DNA from: JANQRV01 sp964533785
Lineage (GTDB): Bacteria; Bacteroidota; Bacteroidia; Chitinophagales; Saprospiraceae
Direction: 5' to 3'
NCBI GenBank assembly: GCA_964533785.1
Contig: CAZHNG010000244.1
Span: 1-10,769 of the forward strand
DNA: 10,769 nucleotides
This document shows positions 1 through 7,988 of the stretch, piece after piece. The stretch's first letter is position 1. Every line of letters begins with the position of its first letter. The position numbers and the translations under genes are program-made. The notes under the pieces were generated by a model. That model saw nothing but the letters and a program-made list of their open reading frames with translations. It was not told the origin of the DNA and made no database searches.

Positions 1-507
1 CGCGCCGACCTCGATGCCCGTCGGGATAACGCCGATGCCCGCCGTGTTGATGAAAAGCTTGTCGGCACTCCCCCGCTCGACGACCTTGGTGTCACCTGTG
101 ACGAGCTCGACCCCGGCTTCGAGCGCGGCTGTGCGCATCGAGGCGGCCACCCGCTCGAGCACCTCGATCGCGAGCCCCTCCTCGATGATGAAGCCGCAGC
201 TGAGATAAAGCGGCCGCGCCCCACCGACCGCGAGATCGTTGACCGTGCCGCAGACCGCCAACCTGCCGATATCGCCGCCCGGAAAGAACAGCGGATCGAC
301 CACGAAGCTGTCGGTGGTGAACGCGAGGCGGTCACCCTGTGCGGCAAGGCCGGCGAGGTCCAGCTTGGCCTGATCGTCGAGCGGCCGCAGCAACGGGTTG
401 TCGAAGTGCCGCAGAAAGACAGCTTCGATCAAATCGTGCATCGCCTTGCCGCCGGCCCCATGGGCGAGCGAGATCGCGCCGCTCGGGGCAGCAGACGCAC
501 GGCTCAT
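1..507 (-). CDS. hypE: HypE, hydrogenase maturation protein (N-terminal part, cut by window edge)
   Basis: HypE dehydrates the thiocarboxamide that HypF places on its C-terminal cysteine, giving the thiocyanate that supplies cyanide ligands for the [NiFe] iron. Only the first 169 residues are visible; the family is usually about 330-350 residues, so the second half and the C-terminal cysteine lie beyond base 1. Family signatures seen are HGAGGK (residues 16-21), TTDSFVVDPLFFPGGD (64-79), CGTVNDLAVGGARP (86-99) and VTGDTKVVERG (136-146), all in the PurM-like ATP-binding N-domain. The ATG at 507 overlaps the hypD stop as ATGA, so translation is probably coupled. The frame is open to the window edge. 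Identification is firm; completeness cannot be judged. Confidence 0.95.
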   Translation of the reverse strand, partial: MSRASAAPSGAISLAHGAGGKAMHDLIEAVFLRHFDNPLLRPLDDQAKLDLAGLAAQGDRLAFTTDSFVVDPLFFPGGDIGRLAVCGTVNDLAVGGARPLYLSCGFIIEEGLAIEVLERVAASMRTAALEAGVELVTGDTKVVERGSADKLFINTAGIGVIPTGIEVGA

Positions 508-1631
508 GAGCGGGTCGGCTCGACCGCCCGGCCGTACTGGTAGAGTGCGGCACAAGCCCCCTCCGACGAGACCATGAGTGCGCCGAGCGGGGTCTCGGGC
601 GTGCAGGCCTTGCCGAACACCGCGCAGTGCTGCGGCCGCATCAGCCCCTTCAGCACGTCGCCACAGCGGCAGACCTCGGGATCGACCACCCGGACGGCGG
701 GGACCGGAAAGCGGCGCTCGGCGTCGAACGCGGCATACGTGTCCCGGATCCGCACCCCCGACCGCTCGATCGAACCCAGACCCCGCCATTCGAAATGCTC
801 GCGCAGCTCGTAGACGCGCTCGATCGCAGCCAGTGCCGCGGCATTGCCGTCGCGGCCGACCACCCGGCTGTACTGGTTCTCGACCACGGCCCGCCCGTCC
901 CGCAGCTGGCGCAGCACCATCAAGAGCGACTGCAGGATGTCGAGCGGCTCGAAGCCGGACACGACGAAGGGCTTACGATAGTCCTCGGCGATGAAGCCAT
1001 AGACCTCGGCCCCGATTACCATGCTGACATGGCCGGGGCCGATGAAGCCGTCGACGGCGAGGCCAGGGGTGTCGAGCAGCGCCTGGAGCGTCGGCACGAT
1101 GGTGATGTGGTTGCAGAAGACCGAGAAGTTGCTGATACCCTCGGCCGCCGCCTGGAGGATGGTGAGTGCGGTGCTCGGCATGGTCGTCTCGAAGCCGAGC
1201 CCGAAAAAGACGACCTCGCGATCCGGGTGCGACCGCGCCAGGGCCAGGGCATCGAGCGGCGAATAGACCACCCGCACGTCGGCGCCCTCGGCCTTGGCCT
1301 GGAGCAGGCTGCCCTTGGAGCCCGGCACCCGCACCGCATCGCCGAAGGTCGCAAGGATCACCTCGGGCCGCCGCGCCAGGGCGACGCAGTCGTCGACCCG
1401 GCCCATCGGCAGAACACAGACCGGACAGCCCGGGCCATGCACGAGCTCGATGCCGTCCGGCAACAGCTGCTCGAGCCCATAGCGGTAGATCGTGTGGGTA
1501 TGCCCGCCGCAGACCTCCATGATCTGCAGCGGCCGGTCCTGCGGCCGGTCGACCTCGGACATGAGCCGCTCGATCGCCGGGAGGAGCCCCCTCGCCTTTT
1601 CGGGATCGCGGAACTCGTCAATGAACTTCAA
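504..1631 (-). CDS. hypD: HypD, Fe-S scaffold protein for Fe(CN)2CO assembly
   Basis: HypD forms a complex with HypC and holds the iron on which the two CN and one CO ligands are assembled; it acts in the cytoplasm. The 375-residue product has the expected family length. Visible signatures are CGGHTHTIYRYG (residues 41-52, with the catalytic-type Cys41), HGPGCPVCV (65-73, Cys69 and Cys72), GLGFETT (144-150), SGFEPLDIL (225-233) and a C-terminal cysteine cluster, CRCGDVLKG (Cys321, Cys323) followed by Cys336, Cys343 and Cys360, which in this family binds a 4Fe-4S cluster. The start is TTG: it follows an AGGGAGG ribosome-binding site by 6 nt and yields the typical N-terminus MKFIDEFRDP. No better ATG or GTG is near. 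It lies 28 bases after hypC and overlaps hypE by 4. Confidence 0.97.
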   Translation of the reverse strand: MKFIDEFRDPEKARGLLPAIERLMSEVDRPQDRPLQIMEVCGGHTHTIYRYGLEQLLPDGIELVHGPGCPVCVLPMGRVDDCVALARRPEVILATFGDAVRVPGSKGSLLQAKAEGADVRVVYSPLDALALARSHPDREVVFFGLGFETTMPSTALTILQAAAEGISNFSVFCNHITIVPTLQALLDTPGLAVDGFIGPGHVSMVIGAEVYGFIAEDYRKPFVVSGFEPLDILQSLLMVLRQLRDGRAVVENQYSRVVGRDGNAAALAAIERVYELREHFEWRGLGSIERSGVRIRDTYAAFDAERRFPVPAVRVVDPEVCRCGDVLKGLMRPQHCAVFGKACTPETPLGALMVSSEGACAALYQYGRAVEPTRS

Positions 1632-1637
1632 GCCCGG

Positions 1638-1644
1638 CCTCCCT
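1638..1644 (-). promoter_or_regulatory. Strong ribosome-binding site for the TTG start of hypD
   Basis: On the minus strand the sequence reads AGGGAGG, then six bases, then TTG at 1631. This is a near-perfect Shine-Dalgarno sequence at good spacing, and it decides the non-ATG start of hypD. It sits in the 28-base hypC-hypD gap, the widest gap inside the operon. Confidence 0.75.
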
Positions 1645-1659
1645 GCGGCGGTGCCTGGG

Positions 1660-1941
1660 TCAAGATCCGGCGGATTGGCGCATGCTGGCGATCTCGGCCT
1701 GCATCTCGCCGAGCTCGCTCAGGATGGCCAGCGTCGCCGCGGCCTCCCGCTCGTCGATCAGGCTCATGGCAAAGCCGACATGGACGAGCACCCAGCAACC
1801 CACGAGATCGTCGAGCCGGGTCACCCCGTCGGCCACACAGATGACGTTGACCTTCCGCCGCACCCCGCCGAAATCCGCGAGCGCCAGCTTGTCCGCCGCA
1901 TCCACGATCTCGATGATCCGGCCCGGAATCCCTAGACACAT
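1660..1941 (-). CDS. hypC: HypC/HybG-family maturation chaperone
   Basis: HypC is a small chaperone that carries the Fe(CN)2CO unit with HypD and hands it to the large-subunit precursor. The 93-residue product begins MCLGIPGRI, the family hallmark in which Cys2 (after Met removal the N-terminal residue) contacts iron. Further signatures are FGGVRRKVN (residues 24-32) and VGCWVLVHVGFAMSLID (47-63), including the conserved His54. The reading frame is open a further 20 codons upstream, but ATG at 1941 is chosen because Cys2 must follow the initiator directly. The start overlaps the end of hypF by 10 bases. Length is normal for HypC. Confidence 0.96.
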   Translation of the reverse strand: MCLGIPGRIIEIVDAADKLALADFGGVRRKVNVICVADGVTRLDDLVGCWVLVHVGFAMSLIDEREAAATLAILSELGEMQAEIASMRQSAGS

Positions 1942-4316
1942 GCGCTCGTCAACCCTCCGATCCTGGCAGCCGCGATCGCCGCCTGCCCCACGGCCAAGCA
2001 CCCATCGTTAGGCGGCAAGCGCTCGTGACACAAGACCCGCCAGCCCCGACGCCCGAGCCAGCCCCGAAGCGCCCGCAGCAGATACGCGTTCTGCAGGACG
2101 CCGCCCGAAAGGACGATGGTGCGCTCCAACAGGCCGGCATGGCGGCCGGCCTGCCGTTCCGCGAGCTCGACCAGGGCGCCCAGGAGCCCGCGATGAAAGC
2201 GCCAGGCGATCTCGCCCACAGCACAGCCACGCTCCAGGTCAGCCAGGATCTGCGGCCAGAGCGGGACAGGGTCGATGCCGGCATCGTCGACAGCCAGGCG
2301 ATAGCCCGTGCCCTGCCAGAGGCTGCGCCGCTCACGCCAGAGGGCGGCCTCGAGCTCGGCCGCGGCCTGCCCCTCATAGCTCACGGCATCGCGAAGCCCG
2401 ACCAGCGCCGCCACCGCATCGAAGAGCCGGCCGAGCGAGCTCGTCAGCGGCGCATTGATGCCCTGCCGCATCGCCTGAAGAAGCGTGCGCGTCCGGAGAT
2501 CGTCATGCGCCGCAAAAAACGGCAGATGCCGGTAGCGTCGAAAGAGCGCGTCCAGGTCGTGGTCCGTGGCCGCGAGATGGGCGAGCGCCATCCGCCAGGG
2601 CTCGCGGATCGCCGCAGCCCCACCCGGCATCGGCACCCGGCGGAGATGCGCCAGCCGGCGAAACCCGGCATAATCGACAGCCAGGCACTCGCAGCCCCAA
2701 AGGCTGCCATCCGGCCCGTAGCCGAGGCCGTCGAGCACGAGCGCGAAGACGGGCGGGCTGGAGGCCGCGAGCCCGTGCTCGACCAGACAGGCCGCGGCAT
2801 GGGCGTGGTGGTGCTGCACCTCGACCAGCTTCACCCCCAGGCGCGCGGCAAGCCCTTGACCGATCGCCCGGCTCTTGATCAGCGGGTGCAGGTCGACCGC
2901 CACCGCCTCGGGCCGGAGATCGTAGAGACGACGGTAGTGCGCGAGCGATGCCTCGAAGGCGTCGAGATTGGCCGCCTCCTCGAGGTCGCCGATATGCTGC
3001 GAGAGCACCAGCCGCTCGTCCCGCTTGAGGCAAAAAGTAGACTTGAGCTGCCCGCCGAGGGCCAGGACCTGGCCGCGCTCCAGGCCGTCCGGGGCCCGCA
3101 GCCGCAGGGGTGCCCAACCGCGGCCGAGCCGGAGATGCGTGGTCTTGGACCCATCGATGCGGACCACACTGTCGTCGACACGAACGGCGATCGGCCGGTC
3201 GTGCAGCAGCACCGCATCGGCGATTTCGGCGAAGACCCGCAGGGCCTCGCCATCGTCGATCACCTGCGGCTGATCGGTGAGGTTGCCGCTCGTCATCACC
3301 AGCACGTCCGCGCGGCCGGCGAAGAGGAGGTGATGCAAGGGCGAATAGGGCAGCATCGCGCCGATGCGGTGCTGACCCGGGGCCACCGAGGGGGCGATCC
3401 GGCCAACCGCCCGCGGGCGCAACAGGACGATGGGTGCTGCCGGGCTCTGGAGAAGGGCAGCCTCGACGGTCCCGACGAGGCAATGCCGGCGCAGGCTTTC
3501 GAGCGTGCCCGCCATCACCGCCAGGGGCTTGTCCGGTCGCCGCTTCTGCTGGCGCAAGCGACGGACCGCCGCCTCGTCGGTGGCGAGGCACGCCAGGTGA
3601 TAGCCGCCGATCCCCTTGAGCGCCACCGTCCCGCCAGCCTCGAGCAGCCGCCAGACCTCGTCGCGGATGGCGCGCCAGTCCTCGAGATCGGGCCTGCCGT
3701 CGAAGAACCGCAGCGCCAGCCGCGGCCCGCAGAGGGGGCACGCATTGGCCTCGGCATGAAAACGCCGGTCGCCGGGCTCCTCGTTCTCGCGCCTGCAGGC
3801 CGCGCACAGGGCAAAGCCGGCCATCGTCGTCTGCGCCCGGTCATAGGGCGTGCCCTCGAGAATGCTCAGCCGGGGGCCGCAATCGGTGCAGTTGGTGAAC
3901 GCATAGGCGAAGCGGCGATTATCCGGGTCCCGGATCTCGGCCAGGCATGCCGGGCAGGTCGCGAGATCGGGGCCGACCCCGAGGTCGCGCTCGGCACTGG
4001 CGCTCGGCAGAATGGCGAAGGGCTCGGTCAATGGCGAGGCCGAAAGCTCGGCTGCCTGCGTCACGATGCTCTCGACAGCAGCCGACACCGGGGCGTGCTC
4101 GGCAAGTGCTACGACGAACCGCTCCAGCAGCTCCGGTGCGGCCGCAGCCTCGATCACCACGGCCCCGCCGACATTGCGGACCGTACCCCTGATCCCCATG
4201 CCCCGCGCCAGGCGACAGACGAAGGGGCGAAAGCCGACACCCTGGACCACCCCCTCGATCCGCACCCGCACGGCACCCGACCGCTCGCCCGGGCTCACGT
4301 CGCTGGTGCGCGCCAC
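1932..4316 (-). CDS. hypF: HypF, carbamoyltransferase
   Basis: HypF uses carbamoyl phosphate and ATP to transfer a carbamoyl group to HypE, the first step in making the cyanide ligands. The 794-residue protein has all the usual domains in order. An acylphosphatase domain carries VVQGVGFRPFV (23-33). Two zinc-finger pairs follow: Cys121/Cys124 with Cys143/Cys146, and Cys171/Cys174 with Cys193/Cys196. A YrdC-like domain spans about 217-400 (ALKGIGGYHLACLA, then MTSGN at 341-345). A Kae1/TobZ-like domain runs from about 415 to the end with the metal-binding HHHAH (502-506), SSLGRLFDAVAALVG (626-640), LSGGVLQN (736-743) and LPPNDGCLAVGQ (767-778). The start is GTG, two bases after the hypA stop; a GTG at codon 7 or 16 is possible but no ATG lies close by. 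It appears intact. Confidence 0.97.
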   Translation of the reverse strand: MARTSDVSPGERSGAVRVRIEGVVQGVGFRPFVCRLARGMGIRGTVRNVGGAVVIEAAAAPELLERFVVALAEHAPVSAAVESIVTQAAELSASPLTEPFAILPSASAERDLGVGPDLATCPACLAEIRDPDNRRFAYAFTNCTDCGPRLSILEGTPYDRAQTTMAGFALCAACRRENEEPGDRRFHAEANACPLCGPRLALRFFDGRPDLEDWRAIRDEVWRLLEAGGTVALKGIGGYHLACLATDEAAVRRLRQQKRRPDKPLAVMAGTLESLRRHCLVGTVEAALLQSPAAPIVLLRPRAVGRIAPSVAPGQHRIGAMLPYSPLHHLLFAGRADVLVMTSGNLTDQPQVIDDGEALRVFAEIADAVLLHDRPIAVRVDDSVVRIDGSKTTHLRLGRGWAPLRLRAPDGLERGQVLALGGQLKSTFCLKRDERLVLSQHIGDLEEAANLDAFEASLAHYRRLYDLRPEAVAVDLHPLIKSRAIGQGLAARLGVKLVEVQHHHAHAAACLVEHGLAASSPPVFALVLDGLGYGPDGSLWGCECLAVDYAGFRRLAHLRRVPMPGGAAAIREPWRMALAHLAATDHDLDALFRRYRHLPFFAAHDDLRTRTLLQAMRQGINAPLTSSLGRLFDAVAALVGLRDAVSYEGQAAAELEAALWRERRSLWQGTGYRLAVDDAGIDPVPLWPQILADLERGCAVGEIAWRFHRGLLGALVELAERQAGRHAGLLERTIVLSGGVLQNAYLLRALRGWLGRRGWRVLCHERLPPNDGCLAVGQAAIAAARIGGLTSACV

Positions 4317-4318
4317 CG

Positions 4319-4582
4319 TCAGGTCCGCACCTCGACGCTAACCAGCATGATGTCCTGGGCATTGGGATGACCCGTGTCCTCGGAGACGGTCACCTCGAGC
4401 GTCGCCCCCTCGGCCACCGTGCCCGCCGCCGCCAGGGCGAAATGCTCGGCGAAATGCTCGGCCGACAGGTGCGAGAGGGCCCCGAGCCACACCTCGACGC
4501 CGACCACCCGCATCGCCCCCTCGGCCGCCGCCACCTCCTCGATCTTGCGCATCAGCCCGCGCATCAGCGATGCCTCATGCAT
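4319..4582 (-). CDS. hypA: HypA-like nickel maturation protein lacking the zinc domain
   Basis: Canonical HypA (about 113-118 residues) delivers nickel to the large-subunit precursor and has an N-terminal Met-His-Glu nickel site and a zinc domain with two CxxC pairs. This 87-residue product begins MHEASLMRGLMRKIEE, keeping His2 and Glu3, and retains the fold-typical RVVGVEVWLGALSHLS (25-40) and GTVAEGATLEVTVSED (54-69). It then passes directly to AQDIMLVSVEVRT, which corresponds to the final strand of ordinary HypA. There is no cysteine in the protein, so the roughly 30-residue zinc domain is absent. It is not cut by a frameshift: the stop lies two bases before hypF. ATG at 4582 is chosen because His2 must follow Met; it overlaps the protease gene by 8 bases. 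No hypB partner is seen in the window. Confidence 0.88.
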   Translation of the reverse strand: MHEASLMRGLMRKIEEVAAAEGAMRVVGVEVWLGALSHLSAEHFAEHFALAAAGTVAEGATLEVTVSEDTGHPNAQDIMLVSVEVRT

Positions 4583-5054
4583 GATCGCCCGCCGCCGCCC
4601 GAAAGTCCGTGATGTCACCAAGGATCGCCGCCACGACAGCCGGGATCGCTGCCAGGGCAGCTTCGGAGATCGCGGCACCAGGCGCGAAATCGACCCCCTC
4701 CACCGTATGAACGACACACCGTTCAGGCAGGTTGCCGAGCACCTGGGCGAGCTCGATCGCGGCTGCGAGGCCCAGCCCGTGCGTCGAGCAGGCGAACCAC
4801 GAAGCGGGCAAGGTCTCGGCTTGGACATCGATCCGCCGAACCGTACCGGGCACAGCCCCCGAGACCGCGGCATCGACCAGCACAACGGCCCCCGCCCCGG
4901 CGAGCTGCTCGACCAGAGCGGCAGCGTCACCCCGATGCTCGATCACCGTCACCCCAGGCAAACCAGCGGCCTGGACCTCGCGCGCCACGACGAGCCCGAT
5001 GCCGTCATCGCCCCGATCCGGATTGCCGATGCCGATCACCAGGATGCCGTCCAC
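4575..5054 (-). CDS. Hydrogenase maturation endopeptidase (HycI/HyaD/HupD family, M52)
   Basis: These nickel-dependent proteases remove the C-terminal peptide of the large subunit once nickel is inserted, which closes the active site. The 159-residue product has the family start ILVIGIGNPDRGDDGIG (residues 4-20) and the expected metal ligands: Asp16 or Asp17 in GDDG, Asp61 in VVLVDAA, and His92 in CSTHGLGL. Length is typical. The start is GTG at 5054, ten bases after the large-subunit stop; it gives the usual short N-terminus before the first glycine-rich strand. No strong Shine-Dalgarno precedes it, consistent with coupled translation. Position right after the large-subunit gene suggests it is specific for that subunit. 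Confidence 0.95.
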   Translation of the reverse strand: MDGILVIGIGNPDRGDDGIGLVVAREVQAAGLPGVTVIEHRGDAAALVEQLAGAGAVVLVDAAVSGAVPGTVRRIDVQAETLPASWFACSTHGLGLAAAIELAQVLGNLPERCVVHTVEGVDFAPGAAISEAALAAIPAVVAAILGDITDFRAAAGDHA

Positions 5055-5064
5055 GACCGGCCCG

Positions 5065-6357
5065 TCACTGCCGCTCGACGTTGAGCTTCAGAAAATGCGT
5101 GGCACAGGAGATGCAGGGATCGTAGTTGCGAATCGTCTGCTCGCAGCGCCACTGTAGCGCCTCGTCGTCGAGATTGCTCCAGGCCGGAATGAAGGTGCTG
5201 AGATCGTCCTCGATGCTCGGCTGGTTCTGGGCGGTCGGCGGCACGATCGTGGCCTCGAGGATGGTCCCCTCGCCGTCGATCGCGTAGCGGTGGTAGAGAA
5301 TGCCGCGCGGCGCCTCGGTGCAGCCGAAGCCGACCCCGGCCCGAACCTCGAACGGCACCGACGGCCGCTCCGGCTCCTCGTAAGCGCCGATGAGCCGCAG
5401 CGCCTCGTCGCAGGCGTAGAGCACCTCGACACTGCGGACGATGATACTGCGATAGGGATTGCGGCATGCCGCCTCGTCGAGGCCGGCCGCTGTCGCGGCC
5501 TCGCGGGCGAGCGGCGAGAGCCTCGCCGCGTTCAGGCTGAAGCGGGCAGCCGGGCCCACGAGATAATGCCCGCGCGCCCGCATCCGTGCCTGAAGGGCCG
5601 TCGAATGCGGCACCTGATATTCCTCGACATGCGCGTCGAAGTCCCGGACCGCGATGTCGAGCCCCTTGGTCGAGACGAGCCTGCCCTCGTTCATCGGATA
5701 CTCGTCGGGGTGTGACAGGGCGACCAGCTCGTAGTCCCGCTCGCAATCCGGAAAGTCGAAGCCCGCCACCCAGCGCACGGTCTCGAGCGCCGCGTCGCGG
5801 GCCCGCTCCAGCGTCGCCACGAGCGGGGCGAGTTCACGCTTCCTCGGCACCCGGTAGAAGCCACCGACCCGGACATTGATCGGGTGGATCTCCCGCCCGC
5901 CCAGGAGGTTGACGATGTCGTTGCCGGCCTTCTTGAGCTTGAGGCCCCGCTGGACGATCGCCGCATGGTCCCGGGCCATGTCGATAACCCCGGCATAGCC
6001 CAGAAAGTCCGGCGCATGCAGCATGTAGACGTGGAGTGTGTGGCTCTCGATCCACTCGCCGCAATAGAGCAGCCGGCGAAGATTGCGCAGCGGCCCATCG
6101 ACCGTGACGCCGAGCGCATCCTCCAGCGCATGACAGGCACTCATCTGGTAGGCGACCGGGCAGATGCCGCAGATCCGTGCGGTGATGTCGGGCGCCTCGC
6201 TGAACGCCCGGCCGCGCAAAAAAGCCTCGAAAAACCGCGGTGGCTCGAAGATGCGAAGATTCACCTCCTCGACCACCCCGTCGCGCATCCTGACATCGAG
6301 CGCCCCCTCGCCCTCGACGCGCGCCAGGTAGTCGACCTTAATCGTCTTTTGCGTCAT
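5065..6357 (-). CDS. hyhL: Group 3b [NiFe]-hydrogenase large (catalytic, alpha) subunit
   Basis: This subunit carries the Ni-Fe(CN)2CO centre where H2 is split or formed. The 430-residue precursor has the L1 motif ARICGICPVAY (Cys63, Cys66) and the C-terminal L2 motif DPCISCATH (Cys415, Cys418, His421), supplying the four cysteine ligands. YLARVEGEGAL (10-20) and TEAPRGILYH (347-356) are further family signatures. The moderate length and partner subunits match group 3b rather than membrane-bound group 1 enzymes. Nine residues (FLKLNVERQ) follow His421 and should be removed by the protease encoded next. The ATG at 6357 is chosen because KVDYLARVEGEG follows at the family-typical distance; the frame stays open upstream but only over the small-subunit gene. 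It overlaps that gene by 20 bases. Confidence 0.96.
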   Translation of the reverse strand: MTQKTIKVDYLARVEGEGALDVRMRDGVVEEVNLRIFEPPRFFEAFLRGRAFSEAPDITARICGICPVAYQMSACHALEDALGVTVDGPLRNLRRLLYCGEWIESHTLHVYMLHAPDFLGYAGVIDMARDHAAIVQRGLKLKKAGNDIVNLLGGREIHPINVRVGGFYRVPRKRELAPLVATLERARDAALETVRWVAGFDFPDCERDYELVALSHPDEYPMNEGRLVSTKGLDIAVRDFDAHVEEYQVPHSTALQARMRARGHYLVGPAARFSLNAARLSPLAREAATAAGLDEAACRNPYRSIIVRSVEVLYACDEALRLIGAYEEPERPSVPFEVRAGVGFGCTEAPRGILYHRYAIDGEGTILEATIVPPTAQNQPSIEDDLSTFIPAWSNLDDEALQWRCEQTIRNYDPCISCATHFLKLNVERQ

Positions 6358-7126
6358 GCGTCTCGCTCTCGGCGCGGAAGGCTTCGGCATAGGCGTTGAA
6401 CGTGCGATAGGCCCGCTGGATGCTGCGACTGTCCTCGCCCAACCCCGCCCACCAGCGGCTGAGTGCCGCCGTATTCGGCGTCTCCATCGGCCCGTGGCAG
6501 CCATAGCAGCCGCGATCATAGGCGGGGCAGATGGCATCGCAGCCGGCCCGCGTGACGGGCCCCAAACACGGCGTGCCATGCGCCACCATCACGCAGACCG
6601 TGCCCCGCCGTTTGCACTCCATGCACACACTGTAGCCCGGCAGGTCCGGCCGCCGGCCGTGCAGCAGCGCCGTCAATGTCTCGAGCAGCTGGAGCTTGTC
6701 GATCGGACAGCCCTGCAGCTCGAGATCGACCGTCACGTGTGCGGCGATCGGGGTCGAGGTGGCAAGCGTGCTGATATACTCGGGCGAGGCGTACACGATG
6801 CGCTTGAAGGCCTCGACATCGCCCGAGTTGCGCAAGGCCTGAATACCGCCCGCGGTCGCACAGGCGCCGAGCGTCACCAACACCGTCGACTGGGAGCGGA
6901 TCTCCTGGATCCGCCGGGCATCGTGCGCCGTGGTCACCGAGCCCTCGACCAGCGACACGTCATAAGGCCCGGCCACGAAACCCCGGTTCGCCTCGAGAAA
7001 AACCGCGATCTCGACCTGGCCCGCAATCGCCAAGAGCTCGTCCTCGAGATCGAGCAGGCTCAACTGACAGCCGTCGCACGACGCGAACTTCCAAACGGCG
7101 AGCTTGGGCTTTGCGACAGTCGCCAT
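6338..7126 (-). CDS. hyhS: Group 3b [NiFe]-hydrogenase small (delta) subunit
   Basis: The small subunit conducts electrons from the Ni-Fe site through a chain of iron-sulfur clusters to the diaphorase part. The 262-residue protein has the proximal-cluster ligands Cys17 and Cys20 (SCDGC), Cys89 (GACATAGG) and Cys140 (GCPID). Eight further cysteines (168, 171, 178, 187, 196, 200, 207, 210) in the C-terminal half fit two more 4Fe-4S clusters, as expected for group 3b. There is no Tat signal peptide and no membrane segment, so the enzyme is cytoplasmic. The ATG at 7126 is one base beyond the gamma-subunit stop and is preceded by AGGAG at 7138-7142, 11 nt upstream. It ends within the large-subunit gene. 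Confidence 0.96.
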   Translation of the reverse strand: MATVAKPKLAVWKFASCDGCQLSLLDLEDELLAIAGQVEIAVFLEANRGFVAGPYDVSLVEGSVTTAHDARRIQEIRSQSTVLVTLGACATAGGIQALRNSGDVEAFKRIVYASPEYISTLATSTPIAAHVTVDLELQGCPIDKLQLLETLTALLHGRRPDLPGYSVCMECKRRGTVCVMVAHGTPCLGPVTRAGCDAICPAYDRGCYGCHGPMETPNTAALSRWWAGLGEDSRSIQRAYRTFNAYAEAFRAESETHDAKDD

Positions 7127-7127
7127 G

Positions 7128-7988
7128 CTAGATCTCGCTCCTGGTCACCAGCCGGCCGACCCGCTGCCAGCTAAACACCGGGCCGTCCTTGCAGACATAG
7201 TTGGGCCCGAGCTGGCACCGCCCGCAATGGCCGATCGCACATTTCATGTTGCGCTCCATCGAGACGAAAATCCGCTCCGCCGGCACGCCCAGATCCTCGA
7301 TGGCCATGGCGGCGAAACGAAGCATCACCTCGGGACCGCAGAGCAGGGCCATGGTCCGGGCCGGGTCGACCCGCACCCGCGACAAGAGATCGGTGACCAC
7401 CCCCACATGCCCGTGCCAGTCCGGCGGCGCATGATCGACCGTGACCTCGACCTGGATCTCCCCCGATCGCTCGAGGTCACGGATCTCGTCCCAATAGAGC
7501 AGCTGATCGGGACTGCGGCCACCGATCAGACAGGCGACGTTGCTAAACCGCTCGCGCTGGCGGCGCAGCTGCAAAAGCGCCCCGCGCAAGGGTGCCAGCC
7601 CGACGCCACCGGCAACGACCAGCACATCCTGACCCGCGCACCGGGCCAGCGGCCAGGGCTGCCCGCAGGGCCCGCGCACGCCGATCTGCATGCCGGGCTC
7701 GAACCGGGTGAGTGCTGCGGAGACCGGGCCCACAGCGCGCACCGTGTGGGTCAGCCAGGGATCGTCAGCATGGCCGCTGATGCTGATCGCCACCTCGCCC
7801 ACCCCGAAGGCGTAGAGCATATTGAATTGCCCGGGCGTGAACGCGAACCCGTCCCTGGGCTTCTCGAGCTCGAGCGTGTGCACCCCCGTTGTCTCCACAC
7901 GGTTGCTGTGCACCCGCAGGAATCGCGGCAGCCAGGGGCTGGCCGCAGCCGCCGCCACCGGCCTCGCCGCAACGCCAGGCTCAGCCAT
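7128..7988 (-). CDS. hyhG: Group 3b hydrogenase gamma subunit (FAD/NAD(P)-binding, 2Fe-2S)
   Basis: This is the diaphorase-like subunit that exchanges electrons with a pyridine nucleotide. The 286-residue protein belongs to the ferredoxin-NADP reductase fold. The FAD domain contains PGQFNMLY (52-59) and ISISGH (69-74). The nucleotide domain contains VVAGGVGLAPLRG (124-136), GGRSPDQLLYWDE (156-168) and LLCGPEVMLRF (215-225). A C-terminal cysteine set C-x4-C-x2-C-x7-C (Cys250, 255, 258, 266) matches the PyrK-type 2Fe-2S cluster. NADPH is the usual partner in this group, but specificity cannot be read here. The ATG at 7988 gives an 8-base overlap with the upstream gene; an in-frame ATG at 8006 would add six residues and is less likely. 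Neither has a clear ribosome-binding site. Confidence 0.95.
   Translation of the reverse strand: MAEPGVAARPVAAAAASPWLPRFLRVHSNRVETTGVHTLELEKPRDGFAFTPGQFNMLYAFGVGEVAISISGHADDPWLTHTVRAVGPVSAALTRFEPGMQIGVRGPCGQPWPLARCAGQDVLVVAGGVGLAPLRGALLQLRRQRERFSNVACLIGGRSPDQLLYWDEIRDLERSGEIQVEVTVDHAPPDWHGHVGVVTDLLSRVRVDPARTMALLCGPEVMLRFAAMAIEDLGVPAERIFVSMERNMKCAIGHCGRCQLGPNYVCKDGPVFSWQRVGRLVTRSEI

Noticed and set aside
627..1844. A 405-codon plus-strand open frame opposite hypD and hypC
   Set aside because: Same antisense register effect as above; the translation is low-complexity and rich in Arg, His and Asp with no family match.
2025..4370. A 781-codon open frame on the plus strand opposite hypF
   Set aside because: It is in exact codon register with hypF, so it stays open simply because hypF avoids TTA, CTA and TCA codons, as high-GC genes do. 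The product has no recognisable domain. HypF is unmistakable on the other strand.
6358..6579. Extension of the large subunit 74 codons further upstream
   Set aside because: The extra translation is Arg/Ala-rich, lies over the small-subunit gene in another frame, and the family N-terminus is fully supplied by the ATG at 6357.
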